Shown: positions 11,969 through 24,312, counted from the first letter of the stretch. The stretch: DNA of 64,000 bases from Phlebiopsis flavidoalba (GCA_035772785.1 JAOCPU010000038.1:124001-188000), one strand, 5' to 3'. The notes: generated by a model not told the origin, from the sequence alone. Made by a program: numbers and translations.

Positions 11969-14619
11969 ATGCTCATCAGTCCTTCCTCTCGCTCGGTCGT
12001 GGCTCGGGCTCCTCTCTCCCCGTTGCCTGTGCTTGTTCTCTCTGGTATCGCGACTGTCATTGCAACATGTGTCTCTCTGCAAACATCGTATCTTTCTTCA
12101 ATCTCAGAAACTATCGCAAACCTCGTTTACAACAACGGTTCGCACTTCACTCTCCTGAGCTCTGAGGCGCAAATCGATGCTCGGATGCTTTATAGCCTAC
12201 CTCATTTCCCTCATAAACTAGACAGGTCATCCGGATTATGTTAATGGTTGCCTCTCAATACGCTATAGATCATCACCCCTCATGCTGCCCCTGTTCTCAC
12301 TGGAAGCCGCATTCTTCATCGACGCTGTGCGGATATTTACGATGGTACGCTCACGTCGATTTCGCCTGCACGCGCAAGCCGTCATCGTGCTGGCTAGGTA
12401 CCTGGGAGCAAGCGTCTGGAGTACACAGTCGGGGCGACCTGGGCGGTCGAGTACGTATTCTCTGGCCTCTTCAACCCATTGGATACATGTTACCCAAAAT
12501 GGGATACAGAACATATCTTCGAGTACTTGGCTCTGTTGCCCTGACAGATCCAATGCTGACGTGCAATTAAGTTTCCAGGTCTTTTGGCAGTATATTGGCC
12601 TTTCTTCGACTTGCTTTTGCTAATAGATCTCGGTGTTGGGGAACGTCAACTTCTGATCTCACTACACGGCCGGCCACCAAAATACCCCGTCTTCCCGGTA
12701 ACCCTTCTGGCCCGAGGTCGATGTCAGCGATCCATATACATTCCTGTTCCTCAAACGTGGAATCATTCGTGAGTTTTCACCGCCTATGTTGACCCGGTTC
12801 AACGACACCTATTTACGGCCGTGCGCAGAATATGTACAGGTTAAGCCAGTGCTCGCCATTATCACCATCATACTCAAGGCCGCTGGGAAATACAACGAAG
12901 GCGATCTACGAGCCAACTCGGGCTATCTCTATGTCAGCATCGTGTACAATATCAGTATATGTATGGCGTTGTACTGCCTAGCCATCTTCTGGATGTGCGT
13001 CAGCGATGACCTCAAGCCATTCAGGTGCGTCCTAAGTGTATATTGGGACTTACTTGCTCAATTGCTTGAGAATGTCTATCAGACCCATGCCGAAATTTCT
13101 CTGTGTCAAGGGCATCCTATCTTCTTTCTCTTTCTGGCAGAGCATCTTCATCTCTATTTCGTCGTCGCCGCGGGAGTCATCACCAAACTCGGACCGTATA
13201 CCGACAGCGAACACATCTCGCTCGCACTGACAGACGCGATGGTGTGCATTGAGATGCCATTCTTGCGCCGATCGCGCACCAGTACGCCTTTTCGACGGTC
13301 GACTTCGTGGACCCACATGCGAAGTACGTGGCGCGGATGCCGATGTGGCGCGCCTTCCGCGATGCGTTCGGTCTCAAAGATGTCGTAGAAGACACCAAGG
13401 CAACACTCCGCGGAGAAGGAATGGACTACCGCGAGTTTGAGCCGAGCGAGGGCTACATTCACACCAGGGCGCGGGACGGGATAGGCGTATACGTGCAGGG
13501 CTGCGGTACAGCCAGGGGCGGTAAAAGGAAAGTACTGGCTTCCTCAAGCGACGCAGGCCACCCAGCCGCCGGGGCCGTTCGAGAGGAGAGTCAATAGGGC
13601 GATCGAGAGGGTGACAGGGAGAAGGGACCAGGGCGAGGAGGTACACGCTCCGTTGCTGCCCCAGCAAGCGAACGACATTGTGCATCTTGCACCCGACCTT
13701 CGCTCACCCGTGGACGAAGACCCGATGTTCTTCGGGAATAGGACGAGGCAGATGACGGTTTTGACCTTCCGTTCGAGGACCCTAGTGAAGTGGACGAAGA
13801 GCTCTACGCGCAAAGTCGCAAGTATTTGTTCGGGCGATTACAACTACCCGGTTGTGGACGTCAGCTCTGAGGGCAGCGCGCCTCCGAATTTGGGACGAGG
13901 AAGAGCGCATATTGCGCGACGAACGCGGCGTGTTTCTTCTCGCCGATTCACGCACGTCGAGGCTACGGCGCTGTCGGCGAACGAAGTCGACACAACTCGG
14001 ATCCCTCGGACAGCGAACGCGCCAAGGGCAAAAACGTCGTCAGCCCTCCCCGCAAGATGGTCATCGACAAAGAGACGGACAGGATGTCAGATGCCGAGGC
14101 ACAGGGGCGTTGCGGATGCCGTGCACTTGAGATGGGCGAAGCAACAGTCTAGGATACAGCTGACCTCACCTCAACCGCCGCGGATACGACACCTCGCGAA
14201 TCAAGGCAGAATGGGCTCCTTCTCTGGCGCTTTTCGTCATCAGCATCTTCGACGACCAGCAGTCCTCGTGATCGACCACCACCATCCCCTCGGAAGGGCA
14301 GCGACCGATCCCCTTTATCTCCCTCCCGATGCTGTCGACCTTATCGTCGAAGACCCCAATTCTTCCCATGATGACACTCATAATGCGAGGAGCTCTCCGA
14401 CGACTTTACGCAAGGTGTATCGGCGTGGATACGTTGCCGAAGACCGACGAAGAGGGTGTCAAAGAAGGGGAGGTCGAGGTTGAGGCGAGGAATGAGGAAG
14501 ACACAACTTTCACGGTTGGCGACGACGTGGACGCCATATTGGAGACGGAAGAGGCCGTTGCTGAAGAAATGATCTTGCCACCCGTGCGGCAACGCCTCAC
14601 AAATAAAAAAAAAACATAA
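11969..14619 (+). CDS. TMEM184 / organic solute transporter alpha-like protein (DUF300)
   Basis: Seven-helix membrane protein of the Solute_trans_a (DUF300/TMEM184) family. The start is MLISPSSRSVV at 11969, then a first helix (PLPVLVLSGIATVIATCVSL), FFNLRNYRKPRLQQ, FSLEAAFFIDAVR and LLISLHGRPPKYPVFPV. The signature block is VQVKPVLAIITIILKAAGKY, followed by SGYLYVSIVYNISICMALY, SDDLKPFRPMPKFLCVKGI, GVITKLGPYTDSEHISLAL and DAMVCIEMPFFAIAH. After the last helix a long soluble tail follows, acidic and Ser/Arg-rich (DEELYAQSRKYLFGDYN, SDSERAKGKN). It ends IILPP..RLTNKKKT with a stop at 14617-14619. The length suits fungal members with extended tails. Yeast relatives act at the vacuole, but the transport role is not established. 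At least five frame changes. Its 3' end converges with the MFS gene. Confidence 0.9.
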
Positions 14620-14789
14620 AACACCAGGCAGGCAGAAGCGGCGCCTCCCCGCGCACACACGCATCGTTGTGGATAACTATGACGATCTCCATGAAAGCAA
14701 TCCCTGGGCATAACAAGTCACGATCTCCTTTTTATTGTGACAATTTCATTTATTTGGGCATAAACGTACACCAGTATTACTTCGTATTT

Positions 14790-17141
14790 TTAGCAGCCAC
14801 CCGACGACCCTGCGGTGCTACGCCTCAGTTTCCTTCTCACCTTGCTTCTGCACCTCTCACGAGCATCTAACTTATCATCTGTACCTTTCTCTTCTGGCAC
14901 AATGGATATCATCTCGACCTTGTCTTCGTTCGACTGCGTGCGCCGCTGCGAGGACAACGCGTCCTAGGCCCAAGCAAATGATAAAGCTGCAGGACTGCGA
15001 TGCCCGTTAATATGCGGAAACCGAGTTGGAAGGCTTGCACGTATGCGGCCACGATTCGGGCCCCAAGTACAGGATCGCGCGAGGCGGCAAACTGCGTCAT
15101 TAAGGTGCGAGAGGGCGTAAGACGACGTCGCGAAGGAAGAGACAAGGGACCGGAATTTGTTGTTGATGACTGGATAACACTCGTAAAAAAGCGGTTGCGA
15201 GTGTTGCAGATGATACGCACTGGTACCAACATATTCCGACACCCAGGACACCCCCGAGGTTCGGAAGAGCGGAAATGAAGGCCGTGACGGTTGGCAGAAG
15301 ATCGTTGGATAATCCAGCTTGAGGAATAACCATAGTGATGACGGTCCCCTGCGAAGTCCTTGAGTTATGGTCTCCGAGACATGTACGTTGAACCAACTCA
15401 CCGAGCCGAAACCAACACCACAGATAATTGTATATACCCAACCACTTCTCCGATGCTGCTACCTTCGTGTAGTGTGGTCATCAGACCCTGCGTGCCGAGT
15501 ATCAGTCACCAAAAGGCCAGGGCGAAAAGATACGGGTCAAAGCCTCACCATGCCTATAGGGAGTATTGCGAGACCAATCCAGAAGGGAGGACGGACAAGG
15601 CCAGACCTGGAAGAATAGTAGTTCGTGGAAGTGCTTGCGATGGCAGCCGTGAATAAGAAGGGGATAACCAGGGCAGCTGCCCAAAGTGGACGAGTGACCT
15701 GTGACCTGCAAGAAGACTGCAACGGTATAAGTCAGACTTTGGCCGAACTTGAAGAGCCTAGGAGATCGTACTTGGAACATAGAATGTCTGTCAAGAAATG
15801 TAATCAGCAAAGAGAAGATACCTGGAAACATCGAGCAGTAACGATTGACGTACGGTAGCAAAACAAATGAAAGAACAGTAGCGTCCTGGCAACTACATCG
15901 GTCGCGCTGAGCTTAGTGCATGTATAGGCATGGGAGTGCTTACTGGTGATGATGGGCACATTCCTATACTTCCACGAAGCAAATAAACGCATGGGTACCA
16001 CTGGATTTCGAGGCCTTACCCTTTTTTCCGCGAATAGGAACGCAATAAAGGCAACTCCGGTGCCAGCCAATAGGCCAATGATGACGGATGAGTCCCAGGC
16101 ATAGGCTTCACCACCCAGGTTAAGCGCAATGATTAGCAGTGTTATCCAACAGACCAGGAACGCCATTCCGAAACAGGTCCATGGATCGTATGGCCGCACG
16201 AATGTTCGTGTGAACGGATGGCGCTGGGATGTGAACGGAGTATATGAAGATAGCAGTGACTGTAAATTGTAAATCGGTGAGCTAAGAGCTGATGAAATAG
16301 TACGATTATGAGTACGCACTGAGGGGACCGATGGGCGGCATTGAGCAAGAAGCTACGAAACTGTTGAGAACCATGTTTACTCGCACTTCATAGAGCAACC
16401 TACATCCATCTCCAATTACCCGACTGGCTAGAAGACCTCCGAGAATGGGTCCCAAGAGAGTCTGCAATGATGAAGACGGCATTTATAAGGTTGAGGTAGG
16501 TGCTTCGCTCTCTCTCGTGCGTCAACTCTGTCTATGCGTCAGCGCGAGATCGAGATAGAGCGATACCGAGTCAATAACACTCACGGCTAACAATGATTGT
16601 GCAAAGGGACAAAAGCCCGGCACCGCCAACGCCAGCGATCAGTCTTCCAGCAACTAGTTGCGGAAGGCTATGTGCAGTGCCCGCAATAATGTTGCCTAAG
16701 ATGAATACCCATACTTCGCACACGAGCATGCGCTTGGTTCCAAAAGCATCCTAGATACTTCGTTTAGTGTGCCAGATCTAGTCGGGATATCAGAAGAAAA
16801 AACGCACAGACAACCGCCCGGTCAAAGGTTGTAAGACTGTCGTGGTCAAGAGGTATGATGTCGAGATCCACGTGAGAGATCCTTTAGCGTTGACACCGGC
16901 ACCTATGTCGGATACTGCAGTTGCAACTATATGGTTTGCTCTAAACAAAAAGAGAAAGTCAATACTCTGCACCGACAAGCAGATAAAAGGGGTGTACCGA
17001 AGGCGTAAAGGAAAGTACATAGTCCCAGACTTGGTGAGGCTCAATAATCTGCGAAGTGGGCGCACGCCGAAACTATTTATAGTAGAGCTCTCACCTGAAG
17101 AGGATCAGGCCAATTCTTGCATGTGACATATCACTGAACAT
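14790..17141 (-). CDS. MFS drug:H+ antiporter, DHA2 (14-helix) type
   Basis: Plasma- or vacuolar-membrane exporter. Helix 1 and motif D region: ..NHIVATAVSDIGAG, then LTWISTSYLLTTTVLQPLTGRLS. The motif A loop follows as DAFGTKRMLVCEVWVFILG (frame-shifted), then LVAGRLIAGVGGAGLLSLC and GPILGG. Central helices include FVCWITLLIIALNLGGEAYAW, VIIGLLAGTGVAFIAFLFAE and RNPVVPMRLF. The C-terminal half has VITMVIPQAGLSNDLLPTV, TAFISALPNLGGVLGVGI, RIVAAYVQAFQLGFRILTGI and a charged tail ending with a stop at 14790-14792. Many short introns. The N-terminal exon (MFSDMSHARIGLIL, ATG at 17141) is my best guess. The family exports drugs, amino acids or siderophores. The substrate cannot be told. Confidence 0.9.
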
Positions 17142-18004
17142 TTTTCAGCTTTATTTCTGAGCCTGTCCACCGCAGCCTGCGTCGGGTTTGTCTCGCTCAT
17201 GGGAGGGAGCGTCACCAAGCGACGGCGACAGGTGTTTGATCGCAGCTGTTTTCATGGGCAACATGGCTACCGCTCGCACGGTTATCCATGACCTGAGTAG
17301 AGAAAGATTCATCTCGTAAGACCACCTGGCACTCTCTAACTATTGCCACTGACCTCGTAGTTCGCTTCACCGGCTGGTGGAAGCAAGCAAACAAGCTGTT
17401 AAGCGTCTAAAAACTAGGGCCAAGTCATTTGACACAGCAGCGTTGCGGAAAACCGTCAGCGTGGCGCCGATCATTGTACCACGACGCTTGGCATCCTCAG
17501 TCAAAGCTATGGCTTTGTATTTGACTGTGGCCTTCTGAATGCAAGGGTAGCAATACGTTTTACAGGATCTGGGCGGGTTTATACAGGGACTGCACCCCGG
17601 CCGGCGCGGGTCGACTTAAGTGATGTGTCCATGAAGAACTCGAATATTGCACCGACTGCAAGCAGACATGAACCAGACGGGAACGGTTCAGAACGAAGGG
17701 GATGACCGCCTTCTCACATTGGCCCACCCGCGCCTCGCCAAACGTGGAGGTGAACGCCGCACGGTGCCAGTCTCTTCTTGTCCTTTGTGGTCATTCACGA
17801 CCACGAATATGTTGTGTTGCCAATGTGGCAGTGGCCTGCAGCGCGACTAGATTCAGGACAGGTAGCCGATTGGTCTTTACAATGCCTAGGAGTGCATAAA
17901 TAGCGGCCGTTCGATCCTTTCTTTGAGGCCCACCCACATCCTCCGCCCTCTTTCTCAGTGTCATAAACCGCAACACTGCGTTACGGTAGATTGAGAGTTT
18001 CAGC
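17142..18004. other. Intergenic with a possible minus-strand fragment
   Basis: The minus strand can be read as RRGTMIGATLTVFRNAAVSN and, upstream of it, VGAIFEFFMDTSLK and IYALLGIVKTNRLPV. This hints at a small membrane protein, but no frame holds for more than about 40 codons and no family is recognised. Otherwise I see nothing here. Confidence 0.3.
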
Positions 18005-18648
18005 ATGCAGACAACGCGATGAGGTCGACTCTTGTGAGTCATGAATTTGGTTCCGAGGTATCCCTGTGTTTCCGACTCACCTGCTTTGCTTTCTGCGCAA
18101 GACGACTCCCTCCAAAAAGTCACCTTGGAAGCACAATCAAATCAAATCCTGCACTGGATTGGACCCCACTAATTGCATGGGCCATCCAGAACTTGAATAA
18201 AGTACGCTCGTTTGGCAGCCATCCCCTCCGAAACGCGACGGGTGCCACAGAGGGCCGCGGCGAATTCTCAAAGGATCCTGCAGAAACAGCGCAAAGGAGC
18301 TGCTCGACCACTACCTCAAAGTATGGAATGACAACGTTACCCCCTGCACTGCCACCAGTACGCACACTATGACCGCGACACGTTCGCTGTGTACACATCT
18401 CGCTGGCCACCGGCGGGAACTCCACCGAGAAGATCCTATCTGACCCATGGCTGACCGCGCCGCGCGAAGACGGATCCAAGTCGGAGTACCTGCTGACTGT
18501 CGAGGACAAGCTCCGTGAGGCCGCTGATAGGCACGGTCTCGACCCTCAGAAATTCTTCTCGTATCCTTTGGATGAAGAGGAGTCCAGAGAGATAGTGGAC
18601 TCTGATTCGGAGACCACGTCTGAGATGGAGGCGAAGGCGGGCGTATAG
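18005..18648 (+). CDS. Uncharacterised protein with acidic C-terminus
   Basis: The 3' 250 bp form a clean coding reading: ISLATGGNSTEKILSDPWL, TAPREDGSKSEYLLTVEDKL, REAADRHGLDPQKFFSYPLD and an acidic tail EEESREIVDSDSETTSEMEA ending GV-stop at 18646-18648. Upstream, ELLDHYLKVWNDNVT and HYDRDTFAV join on after one frame change, and a possible first exon starts at 18005 or 18019. The segment resembles hypothetical proteins of basidiomycetes, but I cannot name a domain. The composition argues for a soluble protein. Confidence 0.45.
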
Positions 18649-18919
18649 GGCCCACGTCAGCGTCAGCACGACGCTTCCATTCGTTTTGGTTGAGAAGGTC
18701 ATGCAGGACGCTCTAGCTCGCCGCCGATAGTTGACATACTGCAAATTCACGTTGAATCAATGTTTGCGGCGGACAGGGTATCGGGATAGGTCGATAGACA
18801 TCAAAACTGTAACCTTAGTCGGTGATAAGCCTTCAAGTATTTGCTCATTCATTGTCCTATCCGTTTTGTTGTAATGTTTCCGTCACCACTATAATACACA
18901 GTCAAGTCAAAACTCGATG

Positions 18920-21060
18920 TCACCTACAAGCTGACTCAGAGAGTGTTTCCAAGTATTGGGTCCCCAAAATCAATGAAGCAGACAGATTCGCCTGAAACGC
19001 GTTGAGAAATGACATCCCACAACAGAACGAGGTCTTGCACTTACCATTTTTATCGAAGTCTGCGGGGTCCGCTTGTTTGGTGATCCAGCCATCTTTCCAT
19101 ATTCTAATGTTTGATCCCAATCCTCCGCTCTCCGCTGAAACGTACTGGTACAATTGCGCGACATCCCACAGGAACCAAAGACCCGTACGACGCATCTGCA
19201 CGCTTCCAGGACCATACCCATACATCGACGAGAAATCGCGAAGGCGGAAAACTCTTGCGCCAGTCAACGTAACGTGTGAGTCGTGCGGATCGGCGTAGAA
19301 ACCCGCGGGTTCAGGTCACAATACTATGAAACATGTACTCCGGGCTCCTGGAAACATCGTTATTCGTTGAACAGGGTGGGGGAAAGGAAAGAGGCGAAAG
19401 AGCGTACCGTGCGGACGACGACTTTGAATATTTGGATGCGTCCCAAGAGAGATCGCGGACGGGTTCACCGAGATTGTGAAGCACCTGGGACAATGCATCC
19501 TTTGATGAGGACTGGTGCCATCAAGGATCTGAGCGAAGTGAGGGAGAAGATGTAAAGTGATGAAGATAGTCCCCGCGATTACATGCTGAACCCATCGGGA
19601 GGAGAATCGTGCTGTACCAACCACAATCAGGGTCAGTGCAGAGGTATGAATATCAATCAGCATACCAGAGATGAATCCTGCTGCTGCAAACGATGACTTC
19701 AATCGAGCCACGAGAGTCTCGAGATCATCTTCGTCTGGTTTTCCTTGGGGAGCGTAAAAATGGATATAAGGCTCCATGCATTATTTGTACCCGAAACCTG
19801 AACGGTGCTGAGACCCTGCGAAGAAATGAAGTACGCCGCCGTCCGAATCACGGTTCAGTGTTCTAACGCCTGTCCTTGTGTTATGTCGGTAGTGCACAGA
19901 TATCGCGCGACCATGGAGTCTTCGGCCATCGTGATACACCGATTGCAGGGACCATTTAGTGTTAGACATTACTACTCGAGGGCAAGATCCCGTAACCGGT
20001 CAGTTGCCTCCAAAGGAAAACGACACAACAACACCGTCCAGACAGGCGCACAGATAGTTCTCCGAGATATCAATGTCGAAAAGGATCATAATCTCCCGCC
20101 GTGAGGCGGAAAAACCATGGATGCGTTATCTGCTGATTTGTATTTGCATCCAAGTCGAACTTGCGCAGAAGAGCACCCCACTTCGATGTCAGCTTATAGT
20201 TGTATGATGTGGGGCAGCTCTCCCCAATCTCTACGAGCGCGAGTAAAGGCGCTCTCGCTGCACATGAGAAAGACGGAATGATTGGCCCGAGTGAAACAAA
20301 AGATGACAGGAAGCCATGGGGGACGTATATATTCCACGGAGGTCTTGTGGTTTTTCCTTCGTGTCTGTGGAGAAAGGAGAGTCCTTGAGCTGTGTAGAAA
20401 TAGCGGCCAAGGGTGAAGGGTCGATCAAAGGGCTTGTAGAAGAGCCTGTTGCTTGAGCGACATCCTTTGCGCGTTTCCAAATTTCTATGCCGCCATTACG
20501 CCAAAGTAGTACGAAATGTCCAGACACTTCTAGGGCGTTCACCTGTAAATATCAAGCTCAGTTTCTGTTGCCGAACACAACACTTTGGATACACATCCTA
20601 ATGGATACCCTTACCTTTGGAAGAGACCAGAGAAGTCTGCCATCTTCTATTGCATGAAATGACAACGTACGGCCCTGAGAATCGCCAGGATTGCGCGCTC
20701 TTGCTCGTCTATTCGGAAGGTTTTGACCTGTGGAAGGCACGGGGTGTAGCCACCTTCAAGTACAGACCCATGCCCTGACCAACGACGCTGTAGCGTTCCC
20801 CATCTTCGACCTGAGATTATCAGCGAATCGAAACATGGAATCTGAAAATACTCACAGAGCTCTTTCCAGGTGGTCGCACCATCCAAAAGCCCTCCTACCG
20901 CCCGTTCGTTCTCTACTGCATCTTCCAAAGCGATGCCCGGAGTTACGAAATGATGGAGAATTGCAAGTTGATGGTAGATAGCGGACTCATTGTCGATTAT
21001 AAACTGTTCGAACATGGCGAGAAAGTGTGTAGAGCTTGACGACATCTGGGAGCGATAGAA
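18920..21060 (-). CDS. F-box/beta-propeller-like hypothetical protein
   Basis: A run of minus-strand coding pieces separated by probable short introns. From the 5' end: MSSSSTHFLAMFEQFIIDNE, then ATTWKEL and a donor, RRWGTLQRRWSGHGSVL, FRIDEQERAILA, GRTLSFHAIEDGRLLWSLPK, VSGHFVLLWRNGGIEIWK. Further on come IYTSPMASCHLLFHSG, YIHFYAPQGKPDEDDLETL, ALTLIVVGT and FRLRDFSSMYGYGPGSVQM, ending LSESACR-stop at 18920. Strand-like segments (GRTLSF, GHFVLLW) suggest a propeller, as in mushroom F-box proteins whose C-terminal half is WD-like. No F-box motif is visible, so the class is inferred. Confidence 0.4.
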
Positions 21061-21271
21061 AAGAAAGCGTGTAAAAAGCACGGTTGTCAGGGGATAAACA
21101 GGGGGAACATGACGGTCAGATTCACTGCAAAACGCCGTGTATTGACCTTATCTACTCACCGGCACGTCTGCGGGGGCGTTGTGTTGATGAACAACTTGCG
21201 AAAGCGCAGAGTGCCTGTAAAACGCGTGTTACATCATTTGATGTAGCTCCCATTCATTTAATTAGCGAAAA

Positions 21272-21337
21272 CAAAATAAATATTGAGACCCGTAGGTCTA
21301 CCACTCCGGGAAAGCGTGTCATCCTTGTGCAGGGGCC

Positions 21338-21368
<31 letters not shown>

Positions 21369-21394
21369 TTCGTATGTCACCCCGAAGGGGACAC
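21272..21394 (-). ncRNA. U6 spliceosomal snRNA
   Basis: On the minus strand the RNA starts with a 5' stem-loop (GTGTCCCCTTCGGGG). It continues with AAAAAATTGGAACGATACAG, which holds the invariant ACAGAGA box for 5' splice-site pairing, and GATTAGCATGGCCCC with the AGC triad that pairs with U2. The U4/U2 pairing region and internal stem-loop follow (TGCACAAGGATGACACG), and then a 3' tail ending in a T-rich RNA polymerase III terminator (TTTATTTTGTTTT) at about 21272. The core is colinear with U6 from yeast to human. No intron is seen inside it. Confidence 0.97.
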
Positions 21395-21452
21395 CTGACA
21401 AGGGGAAGGGTTGTGGAGAGGAGACACAGTTTGGTGTTTTGTTCAACCTGCA

Positions 21453-21463
21453 GGGGTCGAACC
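21453..21463 (-). promoter_or_regulatory. B-box-like element upstream of U6
   Basis: On the U6 strand the 11-mer GGTTCGACCCC matches the pol III B-box (GGTTCGANTCC) at 10 of 11 positions. It lies 59 nt upstream of the U6 5' end. No tRNA cloverleaf can be folded around it. It may serve U6 transcription, for which fungi use variably placed B-boxes. Role inferred. Confidence 0.4.
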
Positions 21464-21607
21464 GGCGCCCAGATTGCCAGAGGTTTGGCGAGATCAGGCC
21501 TCATCTTATCTAATCTCCAGTACAAGCTTTCGTCTCGATCTCATTGATCTCCTGGCACCTCGATCTAACCTCGATCCAGGAAGGTACTCACCCTTGTGAC
21601 GTTTGTT

Positions 21608-22846
21608 ATGGCAGAGGGACAAAACGAATTGCAAGTATCTATGGAACCGGAAGAACTGACGCACAACCAAATCCAGAAAATATTTGACTCCTATTACGAA
21701 AGCGAAGGAAAGGACAGTTCACAGCTTCTCAGTCATGAAAAGCGAAGAAGACTGGGGTTCAGGTACGCACGAAGATTCTTGAAAGCCTAACTTTCAATTG
21801 ATATTTCTTTCATGATGTAGCTCCATTGTGCAGCACCCGAGCTATACAGTCCACCTTGCGGATAAATCTTTCCATACTCTCATAGTTGCGCATCCTTCGG
21901 AAGAGCTCATCTCTGGCGCACCCTCACTATGCACCCCCATACCATCTACTTGTCTCTGCTGAAGACTCTGTCGCAGAATACCACTATTCCACATTCTACC
22001 GTGTTGCATCATTCCGATACTTGCGAAATCATCCCCGCCGAATATCTCATCATGTCCCATCCTGCCGGCACCCCCTCTCTCAAATCTGCGACGCAACGGC
22101 AAGCTCTCCGAGGAGCAGAACATGCTGATAGACCTTCAAATCGGTCGCTGGATGCGCGAGATGCATGATCGGGTCCAAAACGACTGGTTTGGTCTCCCCA
22201 AAGCACAGCCCTCCCCAGCCTACCATCCCGACATTCAGCATCCCAGGTCTGTCGATTTCCTGGCCTCGGCAGGGAGCGACGAAGAAGAGCCGTCATATAG
22301 CTGGCAGGAGACTTTCACGTCGCATCTCGAGTCGTTGATGCAAGCTGCAGAGACACATAGACCTCGCGCCTTCGGTGGTGTTCGGCGACTTGAGCAAGTA
22401 GTATCTAGGACGGGCCTTGGGAGCTTCTTGTGTCGATGACTGCGACAGTTTTGGTCCCAAGCCTTGTGTCGTTTCTTTGGTGACGAAGGGAGCGTGCTAG
22501 TCGACGCATCTGACTCTGCCGAGCCGAAGATCACGTCTAGCACCTCCTTCCACCCTCTTACGCGATTTACGGCGATCCATTATTAGAGACGTTCTTCTTG
22601 AGCGAAGACGATTCTTCACAGCCGAGCCTCGGCTTTGCTGGTGTAGGATACAAGGGGGTAACCCGGTTGTGTTCAGGCGACAGAAGACAAAAGCGCGTAT
22701 GGTACGACGTCTTTGCTGTGTCTGGCCGTGCTTGTGGCAGCTCAAGGCGCTGTGGGATGACGAAGAGGCGAAAGCGAAGGTGTCATGGGCCCATAAGAGG
22801 CTTTGGTGACAGCGCAGAGATTTTAAAGGACGCGCCATGCTATTAA
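21608..22846 (+). CDS. APH-type phosphotransferase (kinase-like) family protein
   Basis: Aminoglycoside-phosphotransferase/choline-kinase-fold protein. Exon 1 is MAEGQNELQVSMEPEELTHN..LLSHEKRRRLGFR, then a 50-60 nt intron ending ATGATGTAG. Exon 2 gives SIVQHPSYTVHLADKSFHTL, YLIMSHPAGTP(L), the N-lobe/hinge region, and LSEEQNMLIDLQIGRWMREM followed by HDRVQNDWFGLP. This MREMH..xNDxFG layout is common in fungal APH proteins. PSYSWQETFTSHLESLMQ follows. The C-terminal part (FFLSEDDSSQPSLGF; EILKDAPCY-stop at 22844-22846) ends the protein. The catalytic HGD and metal DFE motifs were not read clearly, because the central region (22430-22600) is frame-shifted. Substrate unknown. It is transcribed divergently from U6. 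Confidence 0.72.
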
Positions 22847-23589
22847 AGTGACGTCTATCATGCTCTCCGAGGGATTCTCTGCTAACGCTACAGAATACAA
22901 CCCCGGTGACGAAGTACGCTTGTCTATTCTCTCTCTCCTTGCTCGAATTCACGAATTTTATATTCGCTAGGTGACGGATGCTTGCGCTTATTCCCGCTTA
23001 GTTGAACATTTACCCAATAACTTGCCGTTCTGTCCCACACAGCAGCGGTCATATGAACTTCCATGAATAGACTAGACCCTGTCTACTGCCCGGCGGGGGC
23101 GACAGGCAACGCCGCGGATTCTGCTTGTCATGCAAAAACATTGACAGTGAGGCCGGCGTTGACGATAGTCCAGGGCCACGCATTGCCCTTGAGGCCACAA
23201 CAATTGAGCCACCCCGGCGGCCGCCGCTTGACTATAAATTGTGGCCCACGTTGACCATACATGCACCGCTCATGGTCGAGCGCTCCACGCTCGATCAGCG
23301 TGACGCACAGACCCAATCGTGGCCTCATAATGTCGGGTAATCTGGAACAAGATACAATGATATTGAGAGAAGAGCTCAGTGCGAGAGAGAGATTTACAAC
23401 GCAGTGGCTAGGGACAATGTGTATAGCGCAGTAAGAATAGCGATGTGCAAAAGATGTAAAACCAGATGTAATAGAGATGTCGATGAATGTGGAAAGCAAA
23501 GAGTCTAGAGTGATGGTGTGAGAACACAAGGGTCCAAAACGTGTAAGGCCGAGTAATGTGAGAGGTGGAGGTGAACAGATGAGAAAACA
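22847..23589. other. Intergenic
   Basis: No gene recognised. Short open frames on both strands (at most about 130 codons) lack domain-like content. Confidence 0.5.
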
Positions 23590-24312
23590 CTACGAGGTGA
23601 AGTTGATACCGGAGACCGAGATCGTTCTGGGTAAGGAAGAGAAGGTCGGCGTACGATGAATTTGTTGAGTCCGGTCTGAGAGCCACTCATAAGACGACGG
23701 CGAAAGGCCAAATGCTTGGGCCAGGCTGGCTAGGCCATCGGCACTAAATGGCGTGGAAGGTGCGGTGTAGCGATGGTCGGGATACCAAGACGGCGTGCGG
23801 CTCGAACGCGATGGCTCAGAGCGCGCCGGGGTATGAAGAAGGAACGCGGCGAAAACACCTTCATACGACGCGGGACCCATGCGAGAAACCTTCGTGGCAC
23901 TGAGTCGGGGTCGGGGACTCGGAGGCACAGGAACTGGCAGATGAGGGGCGATGATCTTCTGGGGTCCTCCGACCGCATTTTGCGGGCAAACACGCGAATA
24001 AGGCAGCCTAAGCTTGCGATCTCCTTGCCTGCGCGCCGCTTGACTCTGTTCGATAACAGCTGACTGCTCATTTTTGCTCAGAGCGAATAGACTGGTCGGG
24101 AGTTGTGGGCCATTTCTGGCCGAGCTTGTGGTAATTTGGCGTAGTGGTTTTGAAATGTAGGCTTCCTGACACACGCGTAGGCACACATCTCCTTTTATGG
24201 TAGACGTAGGGTACCACCTGCGGGATTGGGTATGTCGATGGATTCCGCGCAGTGATAAGGCATGATGCCAAAGTGTTGGCCCAAATGTGTCCCTCGACGC
24301 TAGTCCATGCAC
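23590..24312 (-). CDS. Hypothetical Pro/Ser-rich protein
   Basis: A 240-codon uninterrupted minus-strand frame, long for this AT-balanced region. It is basic and Pro/Ser-rich (PVPVPPSPRPRLSATKVSR) with an ordered-looking C-terminus (PFSADGLASLAQAFGLSPSS, YEWLSDRTQQIHRTPTF) ending at 23590. A Cys-rich piece just upstream (SCKYCKLQVSSPCRVCQTF, about 24440-24510) could be an earlier exon. No family recognised. The absence of frame changes contrasts with neighbouring genes, so it may be a chance frame. Confidence 0.35.
   Translation of the reverse strand: MHGLASRDTFGPTLWHHALSLRGIHRHTQSRRWYPTSTIKGDVCLRVCQEAYISKPLRQITTSSARNGPQLPTSLFALSKNEQSAVIEQSQAARRQGDRKLRLPYSRVCPQNAVGGPQKIIAPHLPVPVPPSPRPRLSATKVSRMGPASYEGVFAAFLLHTPARSEPSRSSRTPSWYPDHRYTAPSTPFSADGLASLAQAFGLSPSSYEWLSDRTQQIHRTPTFSSLPRTISVSGINFTS

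Noticed and set aside
21420..21520. tRNA gene suggested by GGTTCGACCCC
   Set aside because: No acceptor, D or anticodon stems can be formed around it, and the T-stem does not pair. Kept only as a B-box-like element.
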